Shown piece after piece: positions 8,546-16,226 of a DNA stretch of 64,000 nt; within the stretch, counting starts at the first letter, position 1, and every line of letters begins with the position of its first letter. A program made the translations under genes and the position numbers. A model generated the notes under the pieces. It was not told where the DNA came from, did not search any database, and saw only the letters and a list, made by a program, of their open reading frames with translations. The stretch is from Flavobacterium xinjiangense (GTDB lineage Bacteria; Bacteroidota; Bacteroidia; Flavobacteriales; Flavobacteriaceae): the NCBI RefSeq assembly GCF_900142885.1, contig NZ_FRCL01000006.1, positions 1 through 64,000 of the forward strand, read 5' to 3'.

Positions 8546-8596
8546 AAGAGCACATTTAATCAAAATATAATTTGAACTAAATGTGCTCTTTTTTGA
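8546..8596. terminator. Bidirectional terminator overlapping the end of nth
   Basis: A perfect 13-bp stem (8546-8558 with 8578-8590) is followed by T-runs on the top strand. It serves two convergent genes. Its right arm contains the last codons and stop of the bottom-strand nth gene. Confidence 0.8.
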
Positions 8597-9233
8597 AAAC
8601 AGTCTTATAATAATTACAAATTTCATTAATCGGGCATTCTTCACATTTGGGTTTTGGACGGCAAATTTCTCTTCCCAGAAATGAAATAGCCATACCAATT
8701 TCGCCCCAAATTTCTCTTGGCAACACTTGCATGAGTTGTTTTTCAGCTTTAATTCCATCTTTAGTTTCTGCGATTAAACCAATTCTTGGAGCAACACGGA
8801 TTACGTGCAAATCGGCTATAATTCCTTCAGCAGGAACTTTTGCTTCTCGCATGATGACATTAGCTGATTTCCGTCCGATGCCTTTTAGAGCAACTAAATC
8901 GTCCATCGTAAGCGGAATATTTTCGTCTTTCTTGACGATCTGAGCAATTTCGAGTAGCCATTTGGCTTTATTTGCAAAATTCCTAACGTCAGAGATATGA
9001 GGAATTAATGCATCGAAATTTGATACAGCCAAACTTTCCATATTAGGATAAGCTTCAAATAAAGCTGGAGCAATCTTATTTATATGGGCATCAGAGTCTC
9101 GAGCAGACAGAACTACCATCACCAAAAGTTGATACAAATTGTGATGGTCTAACGGATGTTTTCTTCCTTTGTATTTTGTTAGAATAGGCTCTAGTTTTTC
9201 AGCCCAATCAGTTGAATTTCCAAATAAATCCAT
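8577..9233 (-). CDS. nth: Endonuclease III-like DNA glycosylase
   Basis: A 218-aa base-excision repair enzyme of the HhH-GPD family. The helix-hairpin-helix LKGIGRKSANVI contains K122, equivalent to the catalytic Lys of endonuclease III, and D141 in ADLHVIRV is the catalytic Asp. A C-terminal 4Fe-4S loop has cysteines 191, 197, 200 and 206. The first spacing is five residues, whereas E. coli Nth has six. The substrate-side motif reads LSARDSDAHINK where E. coli has LSAQATDVSVNK, so the target preference may differ from classical Nth. It starts four bases after the stop of msrB on the same strand, so the two are probably cotranscribed, a DNA- and protein-oxidation repair pair. Confidence 0.85.
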   Translation of the reverse strand: MDLFGNSTDWAEKLEPILTKYKGRKHPLDHHNLYQLLVMVVLSARDSDAHINKIAPALFEAYPNMESLAVSNFDALIPHISDVRNFANKAKWLLEIAQIVKKDENIPLTMDDLVALKGIGRKSANVIMREAKVPAEGIIADLHVIRVAPRIGLIAETKDGIKAEKQLMQVLPREIWGEIGMAISFLGREICRPKPKCEECPINEICNYYKTVFKKEHI

Positions 9234-9237
9234 AGCA

Positions 9238-9627
9238 TTATACTTTAAAGTCCACTGATAAGGAATTTACACAATATCGTTGCCCTGTTTTAGTAGGTCC
9301 GTCATCAAATACATGCCCAAGGTGACTGCCACAATTTGCACAAAGTATTTCTGTGCGTTTCATGCCGTGTGTAACATCTGAAATATATTCTACTTTTCCA
9401 GGAATTGATTCGTCAAAAGAAGGCCAGCCGCAATGTGCATCAAACTTGGAGTTGCTTTCAAATAAAGGTTCTCCACAGGCTCCACAGCAATAGGTTCCCT
9501 TCTCGTAATGCAAATTATAGGTTCCTGTGTGAGGATATTCGGTTCCTTTTTGACGAAGAATTCTGTAGCGTTCTTCACCTAATTGCTCTTTCCATTCTTG
9601 TTCTGTTTTTTCTAAAGGATATTTCAT
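9238..9627 (-). CDS. msrB: Peptide-methionine (R)-S-oxide reductase MsrB
   Basis: A 129-aa enzyme that reduces methionine-R-sulfoxide in proteins. Zinc-binding pairs are C48/C51 (CGAC) and C96/C99 (CANC). The catalytic Cys is C119 in RYCVNS, and HCGWPSF is the conserved substrate loop. Length is normal for the single-domain enzyme and no export signal is seen, so it should be cytoplasmic. It is the first gene of a likely msrB-nth operon. Confidence 0.95.
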   Translation of the reverse strand: MKYPLEKTEQEWKEQLGEERYRILRQKGTEYPHTGTYNLHYEKGTYCCGACGEPLFESNSKFDAHCGWPSFDESIPGKVEYISDVTHGMKRTEILCANCGSHLGHVFDDGPTKTGQRYCVNSLSVDFKV

Positions 9628-9719
9628 GATTTGTTAATTTTATTAAAAAATTATTATTACTTATACTTTATCACTTGCGAATAAAATTATAAAATTCAAT
9701 TTAAATATTTGGAAATCAG

Positions 9720-10586
9720 TCATTTGTTTTGAATGAATTGAACTGTTCTTTCAATAACTTTATGATTACCCAAAATTTTTCTATGTCCTAATCCGTCCGT
9801 TAAAAGTAACTCTCCATTTTGCAAGTATTTATGAATGTGTATTCCTGCTGTCACCGGAACTTCAGGATCATTATTATCATGTATTACCAAAACCGGAATA
9901 GCAGTTTCTTTTGCTGCTAAATAAGCAGAATAACTATTCATATCCTCTTTATATTTTTTTTCGAAAAAGAGACGTAAACGTATGCTTATTTTCGGATCCA
10001 ATTCTAATTTTGCCACAAAATCATCCATGATATCCTGAACAATATCTCCACTGCCAATAACAACAGCATGATTTACTTTGAGTCCCTTTTTTATGGCATT
10101 CAAAACTGACATTCCGCCTAATGAATGCCCAACAGCAGCTTCAAAAGGTCCAAATTGCTTATCTATTTCTAAAATGGTTGCAATAAAATCAACCATTATA
10201 GTCGTTTTTCCAGGGGACTTTCCATGTGCGGGTGCATCAAAACTAACGGTTGCATATCCCGCTTTAAGTAATTCATCCGCGATTTTGAATAATTGAGTAC
10301 CTCTTCCAGACCAGCCGTGAACTAATAATACTTTCTTATCACTTTTTCCATAATTATAAACCATTACCTCTTTATTGATTGCAGGAACAGGAATTAATTT
10401 TTGAATGCTTTTATGATCCATTTCTAATTCTCTTTTAGGAATTTTATGTTTTATAGGCATTGTGAATAATTTTGCTGCAAATAAAGTTACCAGTTTTGGT
10501 GAAATAATAGAGAAAAATTTACTGGTTAGTATAATAAATCTAGGAATTTTCAATGATTGAGTATGAATGGAAGTTTTTTTTGTCAT
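9720..10586 (-). CDS. Alpha/beta hydrolase
   Basis: A 288-aa alpha/beta-hydrolase fold protein. It has an oxyanion motif LVHGWSGRG, nucleophile elbow GHSLGGMS, a probable acid in IHDNNDPEVP, and catalytic His in DGLGHRKIL. A hydrophobic segment near residues 17-40 may anchor the N-terminus in the membrane. The substrate is unknown; the family includes esterases, lipases and acyl hydrolases. It is divergent from glgA, from which it is separated by a 177-base AT-rich intergenic region. Confidence 0.85.
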   Translation of the reverse strand: MTKKTSIHTQSLKIPRFIILTSKFFSIISPKLVTLFAAKLFTMPIKHKIPKRELEMDHKSIQKLIPVPAINKEVMVYNYGKSDKKVLLVHGWSGRGTQLFKIADELLKAGYATVSFDAPAHGKSPGKTTIMVDFIATILEIDKQFGPFEAAVGHSLGGMSVLNAIKKGLKVNHAVVIGSGDIVQDIMDDFVAKLELDPKISIRLRLFFEKKYKEDMNSYSAYLAAKETAIPVLVIHDNNDPEVPVTAGIHIHKYLQNGELLLTDGLGHRKILGNHKVIERTVQFIQNK

Positions 10587-10763
10587 TACAATAAATTTTC
10601 AACGGTGTTACTATTTTATTTTTTTTTTAGTAAATTTAGAAAAACATAAAAGTAGTATTTTTTCTAAAAAAATTAATGAATTCTTAGCGATTACTTAAAA
10701 GTTAATAAAGTAATTAAATGTACTATTGTTTAAGCAATAATTAGTGAACAAAAAATTTCATAA

Positions 10764-12185
10764 ATGGAAATATTTCATATCAGTGCAGAATGTTACCCAG
10801 TGGCAAAAGTAGGAGGTTTAGCAGATGTTGTTGGGGCGTTACCAAAATATCAGAATAATGCGGGACATCGTGTAAGAGTTGTTATGCCTTGTTATGATAC
10901 AAAATTCCGGAAAGAGAATGAGTTCGAATGTGTTCATTGGGGACACGTGAAATTAGGGAATTTTAATTTTCCGTTTAATATTCTAAAAGAGCAAACAGAT
11001 AAGTTAGAATTTGAGCTTTATTTAGTAGAAATTCCTGAATTGTTTGATCGAAAAGAAGTATATGGTTATGAAGATGATATTGAACGCTTTTTGTCTTTCC
11101 AAATTGCTGCTTTAGATTGGATTATTGGTAGAAACGAGATTCCAGATGTTATCAATTGTCACGATCATCATACCGGATTAATTCCATTCATGATGTTGTA
11201 TTGCGATAAATATCAAAAATTACAAAATACACCTAGTATGATTACCATCCATAATGGTTTATATCAGGGACAGTTTGGTTTTGACAAATTATATTATTTA
11301 CCTGAATTTGATTTGGCACACGTCAAAGTTTTAGAATGGGATAATTGTATCAACTCATTGGCTGTAGCAATAAAGTGTGCCTGGGCTGTAACAACAGTTT
11401 CACCTAATTATTTGAATGAAATAAATTATTCGGCTAATGGATTAGAATCTTTATTCAATTTAGTAAGATATAAGTCAAAAGGAATTTTGAATGGAATCGA
11501 CGTAGAAGTGTGGGATCCGGCAACTGATGCAATGTTAGAAAAAAACTATTCGCTTAAAAATTTCGAAAAAGGGAAACAGGAAAATAAAGAAAAATTGTGT
11601 AACCTCTTTAATTTAGATCCAAGTAAACCACTTTTTAGTTTCATTGGAAGATTATTAGAAGAAAAAGGGGGAGATTTATTACCACACGCTTCGGCGCTTG
11701 CACTGTCTGAAAATTTTCAAGAACTCAACATTTTGATTTTAGGATCTGGAAATGCGGTAATAGAAACTCAATTAAATAGTTTATTGTCTGATTACAAAGG
11801 GAACTACAATACTTTTATTGGTTATAATGAAGAATTAGCTCATCTGATTTACGCAGGTTCTGATTTTTTATTAATGCCTTCAAGAGTCGAACCCTGCGGC
11901 TTAAACCAAATGTATTCCCTGCGTTACGGAACAATTCCCATTGTGCGACGAACAGGCGGATTGAAAGATACGGTGATTGATTTTGGAGATGATGGAAACG
12001 GGATATGTCATGATCAGGCAAGTGTAGGTGATATTTGTTATTCTATTCAAAGAGCGGTAGATTTATATGATGATAAAAAAAGTTTAAATAAAATTAGAGA
12101 AATAGGGATGAAGACAGACCATTCTTGGGGTAGAGTTTGTCAAGAGTACATAGATATATATAATTTAATAATTAGTAAGAAATGA
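10764..12185 (+). CDS. glgA: Glycogen synthase (starch synthase type, GT5)
   Basis: A 473-aa glycosyltransferase that elongates alpha-1,4-glucan from ADP-glucose. The N-terminal GT5 domain has the diagnostic VAKVGGLADVVGALPK loop that binds ADP-glucose, and HDHHTGLIP and ITIHNGLYQG follow. The C-terminal GT-B half has the catalytic motif PSRVEPCGLNQ and the nucleotide-contact TGGLKDTV. It is first in a glgA-glgC-glgB cluster, and its stop overlaps the glgC start by four bases, indicating translational coupling. Length is normal for the family. Confidence 0.97.
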   Translation: MEIFHISAECYPVAKVGGLADVVGALPKYQNNAGHRVRVVMPCYDTKFRKENEFECVHWGHVKLGNFNFPFNILKEQTDKLEFELYLVEIPELFDRKEVYGYEDDIERFLSFQIAALDWIIGRNEIPDVINCHDHHTGLIPFMMLYCDKYQKLQNTPSMITIHNGLYQGQFGFDKLYYLPEFDLAHVKVLEWDNCINSLAVAIKCAWAVTTVSPNYLNEINYSANGLESLFNLVRYKSKGILNGIDVEVWDPATDAMLEKNYSLKNFEKGKQENKEKLCNLFNLDPSKPLFSFIGRLLEEKGGDLLPHASALALSENFQELNILILGSGNAVIETQLNSLLSDYKGNYNTFIGYNEELAHLIYAGSDFLLMPSRVEPCGLNQMYSLRYGTIPIVRRTGGLKDTVIDFGDDGNGICHDQASVGDICYSIQRAVDLYDDKKSLNKIREIGMKTDHSWGRVCQEYIDIYNLIISKK

Positions 12186-13462
12186 AAGCTAAAAAGAAAA
12201 ATGTCATTGCAATTATTTTAGGTGGAGGACAAGGTTCCAGATTATATCCATTAACAGAAACGAGGTCTAAACCAGCTGTGCCAATAGGAGGGAAATATAG
12301 ATTGGTTGATATTCCAATTTCTAATTGTATGAATTCAGATATTTATAGAATGTTTGTATTGACACAATTTAATTCAGCTTCCTTAAATGCTCATATAAAG
12401 AATACGTATAACTTTAGTATTTTTAGCCATGCTTTTGTTGATATCCTTGCAGCTGAACAAACTCCTGATAATCCAACTTGGTTTCAAGGTACTGCAGATG
12501 CCGTAAGACAATGTATGCCTCATTTTTTGAATCATGATTTTGATTATGCGTTGATACTTTCCGGAGATCAATTGTACCAAATGGATTTCAACGAAATGTT
12601 AGAGGAACATATAAAACATGAAGCTGATATCACAATTGCCACCCTGCCAGTAAATGCTAAAGATGCTCCTGAATTTGGAATTTTAAAAACGAATTCTGAA
12701 AGTTGTATCGAGTCCTTTATTGAAAAACCAGCCAAGGAACTTTTGCCAGATTGGGAATCAGATGTGAGTGACCAAATGAAAAGCGAAGGAAAACATTATT
12801 TGGCTTCCATGGGAATCTATATATTTAACAAAAAGTTGTTGGTAGATATTATGTCAAATAAAGAAACTAAAGACTTTGGTAAAGAAATTATTCCACAAGC
12901 CGTTGGTCATAAAAAGATATTAAGTTACCAATACGAAGGATATTGGACTGATATTGGTAATATCGATTCGTTTTTCGAAGCTAATATTGGATTAACAGAT
13001 GACCTGCCAAAATTCAATCTCTTTGATAACGATAATAAAATATTCACCAGACCAAGGTTATTACCACCTTCAAAATTCCAGAAAACTATGGTAGACAGAT
13101 CATTAATTTCTGAAGGTTGCATTTTGAATGCCAAAGAAATTAATCGTTCCGTGATTGGTATTCGATCTAGAATAGGGGAAGGCACCATTATTCAAAACAG
13201 CTATGTGATGGGGAATGATTTCTATCAGAATATATGTGACATGAATGAGGATATAACAGGAGGCAAGCAATTAGTGGGAATTGGCGAAAGATGCTTTATA
13301 AGTAATGCACTTGTTGATAAAAATTGTAGGATAGGAAATGATGTTTATATTCATGGGGGTAGTCATTTAGAAGACTTTTCGAATGAATTATATGCCATTA
13401 AAGACGGGATTGTTGTTATCAAAAAAGGTGCAGTTATACCGGATAATTATATCATAAAATAG
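12182..13462 (+). CDS. glgC: Glucose-1-phosphate adenylyltransferase
   Basis: A 426-aa ADP-glucose pyrophosphorylase that makes ADP-glucose for GlgA from ATP and glucose-1-phosphate. The N-terminal nucleotidyltransferase domain carries GGGQGSRLYPLTETRSKPAV and the YRLVDIPISNC strand, then LILSGDQLY and IEKPA. The C-terminal left-handed beta-helix (hexapeptide repeats, ~300-420) is the usual allosteric and oligomerisation part. It overlaps glgA by four bases (ATGA) and is followed 69 bases later by glgB. Length matches the family. Confidence 0.97.
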   Translation: MKAKKKNVIAIILGGGQGSRLYPLTETRSKPAVPIGGKYRLVDIPISNCMNSDIYRMFVLTQFNSASLNAHIKNTYNFSIFSHAFVDILAAEQTPDNPTWFQGTADAVRQCMPHFLNHDFDYALILSGDQLYQMDFNEMLEEHIKHEADITIATLPVNAKDAPEFGILKTNSESCIESFIEKPAKELLPDWESDVSDQMKSEGKHYLASMGIYIFNKKLLVDIMSNKETKDFGKEIIPQAVGHKKILSYQYEGYWTDIGNIDSFFEANIGLTDDLPKFNLFDNDNKIFTRPRLLPPSKFQKTMVDRSLISEGCILNAKEINRSVIGIRSRIGEGTIIQNSYVMGNDFYQNICDMNEDITGGKQLVGIGERCFISNALVDKNCRIGNDVYIHGGSHLEDFSNELYAIKDGIVVIKKGAVIPDNYIIK

Positions 13463-13531
13463 ACTAATAAACTGTTTTTTTATTAAAATTAATATTCTGT
13501 TTTTCGTTAAATAGAATTAGACAATTATTAT

Positions 13532-15439
13532 ATGAGTAAAGTTATCTCGCATTCCCTTTTTACAGATTTTGATATCGATTTATTTAAAGCTGGGAAACAT
13601 TTCCGACTTTACGAAAAACTAGGTGCACATCTTATTGAGGTTGATGGAATCAAAGGTGTGTATTTTGCAGTTTGGGCGCCCACGGCTCATTCGGTTTCTG
13701 TAGTTGGGGACTTTAATTTTTGGAAACAAGGCGAACATCTGTTAGAAGTGCGTTGGGATTCTTCAGGAATTTGGGAGGGATTTATACCCAATATAGAAAA
13801 AGGTGCAACATATAAATATAAGATACAATCTAACAATGGAGGTATTATCACCGAAAAAGCCGATCCTTTTGCTTTTTATTGCGAAAAACCACCGCATACT
13901 GCCTCAGTTGTTTGGGATTTAGATTATAAATGGAAAGATAAAAACTGGATGGAAACGCGTCAAAACCACAATGGTTTAGACAAGCCTTATTCTGTTTATG
14001 AAGTCCATTTAGGTTCATGGAAACGCCATGCTGATGGTAATCGTTTTCTAACTTATCTGGAATTTGCGGAGGATTTGGTAAACTATATAAAAGAAACTGG
14101 ATTTACTCATGTGGAGTTCATGCCCATAATGGAATATCCTTATGATCCGTCTTGGGGATATCAATTAGTTGGTTATTTTGCACCAACTTCCCGTTTTGGG
14201 AATCCACAGGAATTTATGCATTTGGTTGATAAATTACACGAAGCTGGAATTGGAGTAATCTTGGACTGGGTTCCTTCTCATTTTCCTGATGACGCGCATG
14301 GTTTAGGATTTTTTGATGGTTCAAACTTATTTGAACATCCGGATCGGAGAAAAGGCTATCATCCAGATTGGAAAAGTTTAGTTTTTAATTATGGAAGAAA
14401 TGAAGTTCGATCTTTTTTGATAAGTAATGCCTTGTTTTGGTTGCAACATTACCATGCGGATGCTTTGCGAGTTGATGCTGTCGCTTCGATGTTGTATCTA
14501 GATTATTCCAGAAATGAAGGAGAATGGGAGCCAAATATTTATGGAGGAAGAGAAAATCTTGATACCATAAGTTTCTTGAAAGAATTCAATGAAGCTGTTT
14601 ATTCAAATTTTGAAGGAGTTCAAACTATTGCCGAAGAAAGCACTTCTTTTCCTATGGTTTCGAGACCAACATCCATTGGTGGATTAGGCTTTGGAATGAA
14701 ATGGATGATGGGTTGGATGCACGATACTTTAGAATATTTTCAAAAGGATACTGTTTATAGAAAATACCATCAAAATGATCTGACTTTTTCGATGACCTAT
14801 ACCTTTTCAGAAAATTTTATGTTGCCACTTTCGCATGACGAAGTGGTATATGGCAAAAAATCGATCGCAGGACGAATGCCTGGAGACGAATGGCAAAAAT
14901 TCGCAAATCTAAGATTATTATACGGCTACATGTTTATGCATCCCGGAACTAAATTATTGTTCATGGGAAGTGAATTTGGTCAAAGTAGCGAATGGAATTT
15001 TGAAGGAAGTTTAGATTGGCATTTATTGCAATATCCGTTTCATGAAGGGGTGAAAAAATTGATTACTGACCTAAATAAATTGTATAAAACAGAGCCTGCT
15101 TTACATGAAAAACAATTTAGTCCTGAAGGATTTGAATGGATTAATTACTCCGATCATCAAAATGCTGTGATGTCATTTATTAGAAAAGGAAATAAACAAA
15201 AAGAAGATGTAATTGTTGTTTGTAATTTTACTCAAGTGGTTCGTCCAAATTACCGTATTGGTTTGCAAAGAAAAGGAAAACTAACTGAGATTTTTAATAG
15301 TGACGCCACAATTTATGGTGGAAGTGGAGTGTTAAATCCTAAAAAACTATTAATTGAAGCAATGCCTTATGATGGAAGAGATTATTCTACTGAATTGCTT
15401 TTGCCACCGTTGAGTATTACTGTATTTAAAATTGGATAA
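13532..15439 (+). CDS. glgB: 1,4-alpha-glucan branching enzyme
   Basis: A 635-aa GH13 branching enzyme that forms alpha-1,6 branches in glycogen. It has an N-terminal CBM48 domain (~15-110, with FAVWAPTAHSVSVVGDFN), a (beta/alpha)8 barrel with YEVHLGSW, nucleophile Asp in ALRVDAVASM, acid/base Glu in IAEESTSF and LSHDEVVYGKKS, and a C-terminal beta domain. It completes the glycogen synthesis set glgA-glgC-glgB. A GxxExxY gene follows, then a GH31 alpha-glucosidase that probably acts on related glucans. Confidence 0.97.
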   Translation: MSKVISHSLFTDFDIDLFKAGKHFRLYEKLGAHLIEVDGIKGVYFAVWAPTAHSVSVVGDFNFWKQGEHLLEVRWDSSGIWEGFIPNIEKGATYKYKIQSNNGGIITEKADPFAFYCEKPPHTASVVWDLDYKWKDKNWMETRQNHNGLDKPYSVYEVHLGSWKRHADGNRFLTYLEFAEDLVNYIKETGFTHVEFMPIMEYPYDPSWGYQLVGYFAPTSRFGNPQEFMHLVDKLHEAGIGVILDWVPSHFPDDAHGLGFFDGSNLFEHPDRRKGYHPDWKSLVFNYGRNEVRSFLISNALFWLQHYHADALRVDAVASMLYLDYSRNEGEWEPNIYGGRENLDTISFLKEFNEAVYSNFEGVQTIAEESTSFPMVSRPTSIGGLGFGMKWMMGWMHDTLEYFQKDTVYRKYHQNDLTFSMTYTFSENFMLPLSHDEVVYGKKSIAGRMPGDEWQKFANLRLLYGYMFMHPGTKLLFMGSEFGQSSEWNFEGSLDWHLLQYPFHEGVKKLITDLNKLYKTEPALHEKQFSPEGFEWINYSDHQNAVMSFIRKGNKQKEDVIVVCNFTQVVRPNYRIGLQRKGKLTEIFNSDATIYGGSGVLNPKKLLIEAMPYDGRDYSTELLLPPLSITVFKIG

Positions 15440-15572
15440 TTTGTTTTAAACAAATACAAATTGATTTTTTAACAAAGAGAGTTACAGATTATGAGACAGT
15501 CAAAACAAATAGGTTTTTATATAAAAAACTAATTCAATAAATTCTGAACTAATTAAATAAAATTAGCTCGTA

Positions 15573-15594
15573 ATCTCTAAAACTCATTGTTAAG
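15573..15594 (+). repeat. Left direct repeat flanking the GxxExxY gene
   Basis: The core CTCATTGTTAAG (15583-15594) is repeated exactly at 16110-16121, and ATCTCT at the left edge is also shared, giving 19 identical bases of 22. The repeat ends 22 bases before the GxxExxY ATG. Confidence 0.75.
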
Positions 15595-15616
15595 AATCGA
15601 ATACAAAACGATTCCT

Positions 15617-16024
15617 ATGGTTACAAAAGATTTTGTAGATAATTTGAGCTATGAAATTTTTGCTTCAATAATTGAAGTTCACAAAAATCTTGGTCCTGGT
15701 TTGATTGAAAGTATTTATCATAAATGTTTGGCCCACGAATTAAAACTAAGAAATATTAATTTCACTTCTGAAGCTTCATTTGAATTTAACTACAAAGATT
15801 TAAATTTAACAACTGATTTTAGATGTGATTTGTTTGTAGAAAATTTTATTATGCTAGAACTAAAAGCAGTTCAAGAGGTAATTCCATATTTTAAAACAAA
15901 ACTAATTAGCCAAATGAAAATCGCAAAGGCACCAAAAGGAATTCTTGTAAACTTTAATGTTAAAAATATAATGTCAGAAGGCAAATTTGTATTTCTAAAC
16001 GAGCATTACAGTCAGTTATCTTAA
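15617..16024 (+). CDS. GxxExxY family protein
   Basis: A 135-aa protein of the GxxExxY family, named for a motif here seen as G-L-I-E-S-I-Y in NLGPGLIESIYHKCL. A second conserved block, FRCDLFVENFIMLELKA, has the D..ELK pattern of PD-(D/E)xK nuclease folds. The biochemical role is not established. ATG 15617 is preferred over TTG 15587, which starts inside the flanking direct repeat. The gene and its flanks lie between two near-identical 22-base repeats, which suggests insertion as a unit between glgB and the GH31 gene. It has no evident role in glycogen metabolism. Confidence 0.85.
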   Translation: MVTKDFVDNLSYEIFASIIEVHKNLGPGLIESIYHKCLAHELKLRNINFTSEASFEFNYKDLNLTTDFRCDLFVENFIMLELKAVQEVIPYFKTKLISQMKIAKAPKGILVNFNVKNIMSEGKFVFLNEHYSQLS

Positions 16025-16099
16025 ATAAAATTAAGTCTAAATCTCAACCCTTTAAATCTATAAAATTCCATGTCAAAAAACAAAACGAACCCCCTCTTC

Positions 16100-16121
16100 A
16101 TCTCTTAGTCTCATTGTTAAG
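16100..16121 (+). repeat. Right direct repeat flanking the GxxExxY gene
   Basis: This is the second copy of the repeat at 15573-15594, identical over the 12-base core CTCATTGTTAAG and over the first six bases. It lies 75 bases after the GxxExxY stop codon. Confidence 0.75.
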
Positions 16122-16181
16122 CAACTACAACGTTTTCGTTAATAAACACCACATATACACGTGCTTACGAAGTATTTTTTG

Positions 16182-16189
16182 TAATTTCG
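16182..16189 (+). promoter_or_regulatory. Weak candidate -7 box, TAATTTCG
   Basis: One base away from TAnnTTTG and 37 bases before the GH31 start. No -33 box was recognised. Confidence 0.28.
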
Positions 16190-16226
16190 AACACCAAAAA
16201 CCTACTATAATTAATTCCGATAAAAA

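Noticed and set aside
15437..15456. ATTTGTTTTAAACAAAT-type palindrome after glgB
   Set aside because: Almost no loop and no T-run; an AT palindrome of this kind is common by chance in this DNA, so it is not called a terminator.
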